Shown here: positions 1-5,529 of the stretch, one piece after another
Numbering within the stretch: position 1 is the stretch's first letter
How the letters are laid out: every line of letters starts with the position of its first letter
Made by a program: the position numbers and the translations under genes
Assembly: GCA_050996575.1 (NCBI GenBank)
Contig: JBPCRS010000072.1
Span: 1 to 13,098, forward strand
DNA length: 13,098 nucleotides
Direction of reading: 5' to 3'
Origin: DASUSH01 sp050996575
Lineage (GTDB): Bacteria; Actinomycetota; Thermoleophilia; Solirubrobacterales; 70-9
Notes under the pieces: generated by a model
Told to the model about the DNA's origin: nothing
Seen by the model: the letters and a program-made list of their open reading frames with translations, nothing else
Database searches by the model: none

Positions 1-1
1 C

Positions 2-1138
2 TTCCCCCCTTCCCTGGGTGGCGCCGGAAACCCTTCGCATCGCTTTCTGCTCTTCCAGGCCGAGCGCTGCCACCACGTCGAGGTGTTCACCGCCGCCGCC
101 GACGGCACTCCGCCCTCGGACGGTGGCGTAATCGTCCATCGCGCCGACCCCGTGTTCGCGATCGGCAACGCGCCGCTGATCCCGCGGATCGCACGGCTGC
201 GCGGATTCGACCTCCTCCACCTTCACTACCCGTTCATCTTCGGCGTCGAGATGCTGCTCGCATCGCGAATCGGCCGCGGCGGGCGCGACGCTGCGGTCCT
301 GGTCCATTACAAGAACCAGCTGATCGGCGAGGGCGGGCGGCGAGCGCTGTTCGCCGCATACGAGCACCTGACCCCGCCGTTGCTCGTCCGCCACGCCGAC
401 CGCGTCTGCGTCCTCTCCCACGATCACGCCGATTCCGTGGCCTACCTGCGATCGCTGCGCCGGCGCCGGCCCGAGCGCGTCGTCGTGATCCCGAACGGCG
501 TCGACTCGGAGGCCTTCTCGCCCGGCCCCGACAGCGGGCTCCGCGCGCGGCTCGGGATCGGCGAGGACGAGGTGGTTGCGGCGTTCGTCGCGACGCTCGA
601 CCGCGCCCACCACTTCAAGCGCCTCGACCTGGCGATCGACGCCCTCGGCCGCTCGGGCGAGGGGCGCCTGCACCTGCTCGTCGCCGGCGATGGCGAATTG
701 CGGCCGGAGTTCGAAGCCCGAGCCGGCGCCGCCGGGCTCGGCGATCGCGTCCACTTCCTCGGCCGTGTCCCGCACGCCGAGCTTCCCGACGTCCTCCGCG
801 CCGCCGACCTCTTCCTGCTCACAACCGAGCCCCCCGAGTCGTTCGGAATCGTCCTGATCGAGGCGATGGCCAGCGGACTGGCGGTCGTCGCGACCGAGTA
901 CCCCGGAGTCCGTGCGGTCGTCGACGATGGTGCGAACGGAGTCGTGGTGGGGCGCGGCGACGTCGGCGCCGTCGCCGAGGCGCTGGCTCGCCTTGCCGAC
1001 GCCGGAGCGGAGGAACGCGGACGCCTCGGCTCGCAGGGCCGAGCGAAGGCCGAGCACGAGTGGAGCTGGGAGCGGCTGCTCGATCGGATGGACGAGACCT
1101 ACCGCGATGCGATCGAGACGCGATTGGGGCGACAATGA
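2..1138 (+). CDS. GT4-family glycosyltransferase, 5'-truncated by window edge
   Basis: A retaining GT-B glycosyltransferase that would move a sugar from an activated nucleotide donor onto a surface glycan or lipid at the cytoplasmic membrane. The frame is open from base 2 and already reads FPPSLGGAGNPSHRFLLFQ, the usual GT4 N-terminal P-P-x-x-G-G region, so the GTG at 83 is internal and only about ten residues seem to be missing. Further motifs are the linker IPNGVD (codons at 488-505), the donor-site stretch LDRAHHFKRLD, LLVAGDGEL, and the E-x7-E signature ESFGIVLIE followed by AMASGLAVVATEYPGV. The TGA stop overlaps the next start as ATGA (1135-1138), so the two genes are translationally coupled. 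Family assignment is firm; donor, acceptor and linkage cannot be read from the sequence. Confidence 0.9.
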   Translation, partial: FPPSLGGAGNPSHRFLLFQAERCHHVEVFTAAADGTPPSDGGVIVHRADPVFAIGNAPLIPRIARLRGFDLLHLHYPFIFGVEMLLASRIGRGGRDAAVLVHYKNQLIGEGGRRALFAAYEHLTPPLLVRHADRVCVLSHDHADSVAYLRSLRRRRPERVVVIPNGVDSEAFSPGPDSGLRARLGIGEDEVVAAFVATLDRAHHFKRLDLAIDALGRSGEGRLHLLVAGDGELRPEFEARAGAAGLGDRVHFLGRVPHAELPDVLRAADLFLLTTEPPESFGIVLIEAMASGLAVVATEYPGVRAVVDDGANGVVVGRGDVGAVAEALARLADAGAEERGRLGSQGRAKAEHEWSWERLLDRMDETYRDAIETRLGRQ

Positions 1139-2436
1139 GCCGCTCGATCCTCCTCGTCGCCTACTTCTATCCGCCCTCGAGCGACACCGGGGCGCACCGG
1201 CCGGCGTCGATGGCCCGCCACCTGCGACTGCTCGGACACCGGGTCACCGTGCTCACGACCGCCGCCTACGGGCGCCTCCCCGACGACTTTGAAGCGCAGG
1301 GCGAGGGGCCGACCGGCGACATTGCCCGCGCCGCCGACCTGCAACTCCTCCGGGCTCGGATGCGAGGTCACGGCCAGGTCGACTCGCTGTTTGACTCCGA
1401 CACCTACTCCGGCCGCCCGCACCCGCTGAGCAAGCTGATCGTCCCCGAGCCGCTCGCACTCGCCTGGGCGCCGTTCGCTGCCCGCCTCGCCCGCCGGCTG
1501 CACCGCGAACGGAACTTCGACTGTGTGCTGACAACCTCGCCGCCGGAGTCGGCGCACCTCGTCGGCCGTGCCGTGCAGCGGCTCGGCGCCGCCTGGGTCT
1601 GCGACCTGCGCGACGCCTGGACCTTCGAGCCGCTGCGACCCGAGTTCCCGACGCGGATCCAGCGCCGCGCCGACGAGCGAATGGAGCGCCGCCTGCTCTC
1701 CGCCGCCGACGCCGTCGTCGCCGTCAGCCGTCCGGTCGTCGACGATCTGAAGGCGCGCGGAATCGCCGATCCGCTGCTGGTGCCAAACGGCTGGGACCCG
1801 GACGCGCTCGGTGCGCCGGGGGCGACCGGGATCGAGCCGGTCGACCAGGTCGCCGACCTGATCGACCCCGACCGCGTCTCGCTCGTCTACACCGGCCGCT
1901 TCGGCAGCTACGGGCGCGACCCGCGCCCGCTGCTCGGAGCGCTGCGCTCGCTGACGGCCTCGGATCCGAAGGCGGCGGCGCGGCTCGAGCTCGTCGTCGC
2001 CGGCCCGCTGACCGTCGAGGAGAAAGAACTCCTCGAGGGCGACTTCGACCCCGTCCGAATCCGGATCGCCGGATCGCTGCAACGCGAGCGGGCGTTGGCC
2101 CTACAGCGCACCGCCGACGCGTTGCTCCTGATCGCGCAGGCGACGCGCACGCAGCTACCGAACTTCAAGCTGTTCGAGTACCTCGCCACCGGCCGGCCGA
2201 TCCTGGCGCTCGCCGCCGGCACCGAGGCGGGGCGGATCGTCTCCGAGACCGACGCCGGCGCAGCGGTTCGCGCCGACGATCCCGCGGCAATCGCCGAGGC
2301 GCTTCTGCGCCTCGTCACCGAGGGCCTGGCGGCCCCACCTGAAAGTGCGCGCGAGAGCTACTCGTACCCGCTGATCGCCAAGCGAATGGCTGAGGCGATC
2401 GAGGTGGCGATCGGCCGTCGCGAGCTTGCAACCTGA
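1135..2436 (+). CDS. GT4-like glycosyltransferase
   Basis: Second glycosyltransferase of the pair, 433 aa. The ATG at 1135 is chosen because it overlaps the upstream stop (ATGA) and gives a clean N-terminus, MSRSILLVAYFYPPSSDTGA; an in-frame ATG at 1060 lies inside the previous gene. Domain order is an N-terminal Rossmann half with YFYPP and HRPASMARHLRLLGHRVTVLT, then VCDLRDAW, the linker VPNGWDPD, LVYTGRFG opening the C-terminal half, and the donor site NFKLFEYLATGRPILALAAG. The lysine-leucine-phenylalanine-glutamate form replaces the ESFG type of its neighbour, so the two are different GT4 branches and not a recent duplication. It probably acts in the same polysaccharide or glycolipid pathway. 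A short leader with a likely promoter follows before the next gene. Substrate is unknown. Confidence 0.9.
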   Translation: MSRSILLVAYFYPPSSDTGAHRPASMARHLRLLGHRVTVLTTAAYGRLPDDFEAQGEGPTGDIARAADLQLLRARMRGHGQVDSLFDSDTYSGRPHPLSKLIVPEPLALAWAPFAARLARRLHRERNFDCVLTTSPPESAHLVGRAVQRLGAAWVCDLRDAWTFEPLRPEFPTRIQRRADERMERRLLSAADAVVAVSRPVVDDLKARGIADPLLVPNGWDPDALGAPGATGIEPVDQVADLIDPDRVSLVYTGRFGSYGRDPRPLLGALRSLTASDPKAAARLELVVAGPLTVEEKELLEGDFDPVRIRIAGSLQRERALALQRTADALLLIAQATRTQLPNFKLFEYLATGRPILALAAGTEAGRIVSETDAGAAVRADDPAAIAEALLRLVTEGLAAPPESARESYSYPLIAKRMAEAIEVAIGRRELAT

Positions 2437-2452
2437 TCCGCCGAGATAGGGT
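2426..2452 (+). promoter_or_regulatory. possible promoter for the 91-aa gene
   Basis: TAGGGT at 2447-2452 fits an actinobacterial -10 hexamer. TTGCAA at 2426-2431 could be the -35, but the spacer would be only 15 bp and it overlaps the end of the glycosyltransferase gene. The position suits a leader of about 30 nt before the ATG at 2488. Inferred from motif similarity only. Confidence 0.3.
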
Positions 2453-2487
2453 CCTCACCGGAAGACACCACGACGAGGGAGAGAGAA

Positions 2488-2763
2488 ATGGACGAGAGCG
2501 GAGTCGAGATCATCTACGGCACCACCGACCGGCCGCATCGGGTGATCGGCGAGGTCAAGGCATCGAAGGGGGCGCGCTTTTTGTGGTCGAAGGCCCCGGA
2601 GATGTCAGCCGGCGAGGACGCACTTCGCAAGAAGGCGGCGAAGCAGGGCGCCGACGCGGTCATCAACGCTCAGTTCGAGCGCGGGATCTCGATCTGGTCG
2701 TGGAAGGCCGTGAAGGGGCAGGGCACCGCGGTCGCCTTCGAAGAGGCCGGCAGCGCCGCCTGA
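2488..2763 (+). CDS. small YbjQ-like hypothetical protein
   Basis: A 91-aa soluble protein with no signal peptide or membrane helix. The ATG at 2488 follows a purine-rich ribosome binding site, GAGGGAGAGA, with good spacing. The pattern DALRKKAAKQGADAVINAQF followed by GTAVAFE resembles the helix-strand core of YbjQ/DUF74-type proteins, where a helix is followed by a GADAV strand and a terminal GTAV strand. This likeness is my reading of the pattern and is weak, and no metal-binding residues stand out. The gene converges on the DUF2510 gene with 26 bases between stop codons, and a small inverted repeat joins those stops. It seems to be a single-gene transcript. Function is not known. Confidence 0.75.
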   Translation: MDESGVEIIYGTTDRPHRVIGEVKASKGARFLWSKAPEMSAGEDALRKKAAKQGADAVINAQFERGISIWSWKAVKGQGTAVAFEEAGSAA

Positions 2764-2792
2764 GCCTGCCCCCGGCCCCGGCCCTGGGCTCA
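2761..2792. terminator. possible bidirectional terminator between convergent genes
   Basis: TGAGCC at 2761-2766 and GGCTCA at 2787-2792 are perfect complements, with C/G-rich sequence between them. The stem includes the stop codons of both convergent genes (TGA on plus, TCA as the minus-strand stop). The stem is short, the loop is about 20 nt and there is no U-tract, so termination activity is a guess. Confidence 0.25.
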
Positions 2793-3089
2793 GTTGAAGT
2801 ACGTCGTCAGATAAAGGATCGCGAAGACCCCGAACACGATCGAGGCGCCGATGATCCCGAAGCCGTGGCCGGTCCTGCCGCGGATCAGCACCATCGTGCC
2901 AATCACGAGGCCAATCGGAAAGAAGAACCAGGCGGCGAAGTAGCCGCCTATCACCAGGCTCTCGTGCTTGCGGTTGAACTGGTCGGTCCACCGGGCGCCG
3001 TCCCAGTAGCGGTCCTCCCCCGAGATCGGGTCGACGTACCAGCCGGCCGGAGCTTGATAGCTCTCGGCCGGCGCTGAGCCCTGCTCCAT
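2790..3089 (-). CDS. DUF2510 two-helix membrane protein (paralog 1)
   Basis: A 99-aa membrane protein. The start is the ATG at 3089, giving MEQGSAPAES, because the paralog starts with the near-identical MEQSSAPAE; the longer frame up to 3170 runs into the 172-nt element and is not credible. Residues about 14-37 hold a DUF2510 motif, PAGWYVDPISGEDRYWDGA plus RWTDQ, a short tryptophan-rich domain usually placed before membrane helices in actinobacteria. Two hydrophobic helices follow, SLVIGGYFAAWFFFPIGLVI and GIIGASIVFGVFAILYLTTY, separated by a basic RGRTGHGF loop. The structured element begins 4 bp upstream of the start codon, so the native leader is missing or replaced; only a weak AGGCGG precedes the ATG. 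It is probably transcribed with its paralog. Role unknown. Confidence 0.85.
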   Translation of the reverse strand: MEQGSAPAESYQAPAGWYVDPISGEDRYWDGARWTDQFNRKHESLVIGGYFAAWFFFPIGLVIGTMVLIRGRTGHGFGIIGASIVFGVFAILYLTTYFN

Positions 3090-3093
3090 CCGC

Positions 3094-3265
3094 CTAGACC
3101 ACTGATCCCCAGTCCGCGTGCGCCCGGGGGCGTGACTGACCGAGCTGGGCGGTGCACACGGCCGAAGCACGCAGCTGGAGCTGCGTGCGAGTGCCGTGGG
3201 TGGCGATCCAGCGATGTGTCAGGCGCGTCATCCGGGTGTGCGGGGATTGGGAATCAGTGATCTAG
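3094..3265 (+). repeat. 172-nt structured near-palindromic element, copy A
   Basis: The element begins and ends in CTAG. Its outer arms pair from 3094-3127 with 3232-3265, with a few mismatches and wobbles. Inside are a second helix (3131-3140 with 3218-3227), a conserved 5-bp helix GCTGG/CCAGC (3144-3148 with 3208-3212), a 6-bp helix CACGGC/GCCGTG (3157-3162 with 3193-3198), and a perfect apical hairpin (3167-3176 with 3179-3188). Copy B at 3638-3809 aligns without a gap over 172 positions at roughly 70% identity by hand count, and many differences are compensatory. G-U pairs are far more common when the plus strand is read, so plus is the likely RNA strand. It fills the gap between the two DUF2510 genes and its last CTAG contains the stop codon of the second. 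It encodes no convincing protein. It may be a structured RNA or a hairpin-type mobile element. Confidence 0.85.
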
Positions 3266-3561
3266 CTCATCGAGGTCACATAGAGGATGCCGAGGATCCC
3301 GAAGAGGATCGCGGCGGCGATGATCCCGAAGCCGTGCCCGGTCCTGCCTCGCGAGGCGACGATGATCCCGATGATCAGGCCGACCGGCCAGAGCAAGAAC
3401 GATGTGATGTAGCCGGCGATGACGAGCCCGTCCTGCTGCTTCTCGACCTGCTGCTCGGTCCACTGCGCCCCGTCCCAGTAGCGGTCGTGCCCGGTGTTGG
3501 GGTCCTTGTACCAGCCGGCGGGCGTCTGCTGACCCTCGGCGGGCGCTGAACTCTGCTCCAT
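3262..3561 (-). CDS. DUF2510 two-helix membrane protein (paralog 2)
   Basis: A 99-aa paralog of the gene at 2790-3089. ATG at 3561 is preferred over the GTG one codon earlier because AGGGGAG lies 7 nt before the ATG and the N-terminus MEQSSAPAE then matches the paralog. The DUF2510 motif reads PAGWYKDPNTGHDRYWDGA then QWTEQ. Two hydrophobic helices follow, LVIAGYITSFLLWPVGLIIG and GIIAAAILFGILGILYVTS, with the same RGRTGHGF loop between them. The protein ends at a TAG that lies inside the terminal CTAG of element copy A, so insertion or juxtaposition of the element set the C-terminus; paralog 1 ends LTTYFN and this one ends VTSMS. It has a recognisable promoter region (3606-3634), making it the probable first gene of a two-gene minus-strand unit. 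Function unknown; likely a small envelope protein. Confidence 0.87.
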   Translation of the reverse strand: MEQSSAPAEGQQTPAGWYKDPNTGHDRYWDGAQWTEQQVEKQQDGLVIAGYITSFLLWPVGLIIGIIVASRGRTGHGFGIIAAAILFGILGILYVTSMS

Positions 3562-3605
3562 CACTTGTCTCCCCTGTTCCGTGGTTGGTTCGAAAACGCG
3601 GCGCG

Positions 3606-3634
3606 AGTCTAAGTGCGAATCGAGGTCGAGTCGA
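3606..3634 (-). promoter_or_regulatory. probable promoter of the DUF2510 gene pair
   Basis: On the minus strand TCGACT (3629-3634) and TAGACT (3606-3611) are separated by exactly 17 bp. Each matches the vegetative actinobacterial -35 and -10 pattern in most positions. Transcription would start near 3599, giving a leader of about 38 nt that contains the AGGGGAG ribosome binding site of the gene starting at 3561. Confidence 0.4.
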
Positions 3635-3637
3635 GTG

Positions 3638-3809
3638 CTAGATGATTGATTCCCAATCGGCGTGTGCGCGGGGGCGCACGGGACCGAGCTGGGCGTGGTC
3701 GGCGGGCGAAGCGCATGCCGGTGGGCATGTGCGAGTCCCGACGGGCGCGATCCAGCGACGGTATCCGTGCGTCATCCGCGTGCGCGGGGATTGGGAATCA
3801 CTCATCTAG
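3638..3809 (+). repeat. 172-nt structured near-palindromic element, copy B
   Basis: Same length, same CTAG ends and same fold as copy A. The outer arms (3638-3671 with 3776-3809) pair better than in A, including a nearly unbroken helix over the first 21 positions. The second helix is GC-rich (3675-3681 with 3765-3771). GCTGG/CCAGC is unchanged (3688-3692 with 3752-3756). The apical hairpin spans 3711-3732, and most of its stem bases differ from copy A yet still pair. Unpaired stretches such as GCGAA before the hairpin and CGAG after it are conserved. The element ends 20 nt before the mutase ATG and holds a TTGGGA that could act as its -35. It sits between the divergent DUF2510 and mutase transcription units. 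The in-frame upstream extension of the mutase through this element is not coding. Confidence 0.85.
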
Positions 3810-3821
3810 CCGCCGTATTCT
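3791..3821 (+). promoter_or_regulatory. possible leaderless promoter of the mutase gene
   Basis: TATTCT at 3816-3821 lies 7 bases before the ATG at 3829, the distance expected for a transcript that starts on the initiation codon. No Shine-Dalgarno sequence is visible. TTGGGA at 3791-3796 is a 4-of-6 match to a -35 with a long 19-bp spacer, and it lies in the right terminus of element copy B. If real, the element supplies half the promoter. Confidence 0.35.
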
Positions 3822-3828
3822 TCCCGCG

Positions 3829-5478
3829 ATGCCGAGCCCGCCACCCGAGAAAGGGTCCGAGGGAGACGACAGCGACTCGATCGCGCCGGTCGTCGGTCCC
3901 GACGACCCACGGATCTTCACCGACTCCGGGATCGAGATCGACGCCCTTTACGAGCAGGCCGACGTCGAGCCCGACCTCGCCGAGCGCCTCGGCGAACCCG
4001 GCTCCTACCCATTCACCCGCGGGATCCACGAGGAGATGTACCGCTCGCGGCTGTGGACGATGCGCCAGTACGCCGGCTTCGCCACGCCCGAGGACACCAA
4101 CGAGCGCTATCGCTACCTGATCGAGCACGGCTCGACCGGGCTCTCGATGGCGTTCGACCTGCCCACGCAGCTCGGCCGCGACTCCGATGACCCGCTCTGC
4201 GACGGTGAGGTGGGCAGCACAGGGATACCCATCGACACGATCGAGGACATGCGGATCTGCTTCGACGCCATCCCCCTCGACGAGGTCGCGACCTCGATGA
4301 CGATCAACGCCCCGGCGTCGGTGCTGCTGCTGCTCTACGAGCTCGTCGGCGAGGAGCAGGGTGTCGAGTCGAACGTCCTCCGCGGCACCGTTCAAAACGA
4401 CGTGCTCAAGGAGTACATGGCGCGCGGTAACTACATCTATCCGCCGCAGGCGACGATGCGGCTGACGACCGACATCTTCGAGTACTGCTTCGAGAACGTG
4501 CCGAAGTGGAACACGATCTCGATCTCCGGCTACCACATCCGCGAGAAGGGCTGCTCGGCCGTGCAGGAGGTTGCGTTCACGCTCTCGAACGCGATCGCCT
4601 ACGTCGAGGCGGCGCTCGATCGCGGGCTCGCGATCGACGAGTTCGCCGGCCAGCTCGCCTTCTTCTTTAACTGCCACAACAACGTCTTCCAGGAGATCGC
4701 CAAGTTCCGGGCGGTGCGGCGGATGTGGGCGAAGATCATGCGCGAGCGCTTCGGCGCCTCGAAGGAGCGCTCGCAGATGATCCGTTTCCACACCCAGACC
4801 GGCGGGGTGACGCTGCAGGCCCAGCAGCCCGAGGTCAACATCATCCGTGTCGCACTGCAGGGCTTTGCCGCCGTCTGCGGCGGGACCCAGTCGCTGCACA
4901 CGAACGGCTTCGACGAGGCGCTGGCGCTGCCGACCGAGCGCTCCGCGCGGATCGCACTGCGCACGCAACAAGTCATCGCCCATGAGTCCGGCGCCGCCGA
5001 CACCGTCGACCCGTTCGCCGGCTCCTACTTCGTCGAGAACCTGACCGACGACATCGAGGCGCGCTCGTGGAAGCTGATCGAGAAGGTCGAGCAGATGGGC
5101 GGCTCGGTTTCCTCGCTCGACTATATGCAGCGCGAGATCGAGGAGTCGGCGGCCTCCTACCACGAGCGCTACCGATCGGGGCAGGACATAATCGTCGGCG
5201 TCAACAAGTACGTCACCGACACCGTCGACGACGTCGACATCCTCCGCGTCGACCCGGAGTCCGAGCAGCACCAGCTCGAGCGACTGCGCAAGTTCAAGGC
5301 CGACCGCGACCAGGCAAAGCTCGACGCTCGGCTCGAGGCGCTGCGAGAGACGGCGCGCGGCGAGGGCAACCTGCTGCACCCGATCAAGGACGCGCTCCGC
5401 GAAAACGCCTCGATCGGCGAGGTCTGCAACGCGATGCGCGACGTCTTCGGCGAGTACAAGGGCGGGGCGTTCTTCTAA
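3829..5478 (+). CDS. methylmalonyl-CoA mutase large (catalytic) subunit
   Basis: Catalyses the B12-dependent rearrangement of (R)-methylmalonyl-CoA to succinyl-CoA, the last step of propionate breakdown. The 549-aa protein is the TIM-barrel catalytic part only; the C-terminal cobalamin-binding domain (DxHxxG type) of fused mutases is absent, so a separate small subunit must exist elsewhere. Start at ATG 3829: the open frame extends upstream to 3646 but only through the 172-nt element. Diagnostic residues, numbered from this start, are Tyr81 in RQYAGF, Gln189 and Arg199 in TVQNDVLKEYMAR, and Tyr235-His236 in SISGYHIRE. Tyr and Arg at positions equivalent to 89 and 207 of the Propionibacterium enzyme mark methylmalonyl-CoA mutase; isobutyryl-CoA mutase has Phe and Gln there. 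FAGSYFVENLTDDIE and a normal C-terminus show it is complete. A terminator follows. Symbols vary (mutB, mcmA), so none is given. Confidence 0.95.
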   Translation: MPSPPPEKGSEGDDSDSIAPVVGPDDPRIFTDSGIEIDALYEQADVEPDLAERLGEPGSYPFTRGIHEEMYRSRLWTMRQYAGFATPEDTNERYRYLIEHGSTGLSMAFDLPTQLGRDSDDPLCDGEVGSTGIPIDTIEDMRICFDAIPLDEVATSMTINAPASVLLLLYELVGEEQGVESNVLRGTVQNDVLKEYMARGNYIYPPQATMRLTTDIFEYCFENVPKWNTISISGYHIREKGCSAVQEVAFTLSNAIAYVEAALDRGLAIDEFAGQLAFFFNCHNNVFQEIAKFRAVRRMWAKIMRERFGASKERSQMIRFHTQTGGVTLQAQQPEVNIIRVALQGFAAVCGGTQSLHTNGFDEALALPTERSARIALRTQQVIAHESGAADTVDPFAGSYFVENLTDDIEARSWKLIEKVEQMGGSVSSLDYMQREIEESAASYHERYRSGQDIIVGVNKYVTDTVDDVDILRVDPESEQHQLERLRKFKADRDQAKLDARLEALRETARGEGNLLHPIKDALRENASIGEVCNAMRDVFGEYKGGAFF

Positions 5479-5488
5479 CGACACACTT

Positions 5489-5510
5489 CGCGCGCCCCAC
5501 GCGCGTTTTC
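5489..5510 (+). terminator. intrinsic terminator after the mutase gene
   Basis: CGCGCG (5489-5494), a CCCCA loop and CGCGCG (5500-5505) form a perfect 6-bp GC stem followed directly by TTTT and C. It starts 11 bases after the mutase stop codon and ends before the ribosome binding site of the next gene, so it separates the two transcription units. Confidence 0.6.
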
Positions 5511-5529
5511 GCTCTCCAAGGTGGCGGGA

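Noticed and set aside
3094..3265. Integron attC site or CRISPR repeat
   Set aside because: The element is longer than attC sites, lacks the R-box core sequences, and there is no array of short direct repeats with spacers.
3094..3809. Simple tandem duplication of a gene-plus-repeat unit
   Set aside because: The offset between the elements is 544 bp but that between the two DUF2510 start codons is 472 bp, so one duplication of a fixed unit does not explain both.
3646..3828. N-terminal extension of the mutase
   Set aside because: These codons lie in the non-coding structured element, the residues are Arg/Ser-rich and unlike any mutase, and the family starts near ATG 3829.
3829..5478. Isobutyryl-CoA mutase large subunit
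   Set aside because: The discriminating positions are Tyr81 and Arg199, as in methylmalonyl-CoA mutase, whereas isobutyryl-CoA mutase has Phe and Gln.
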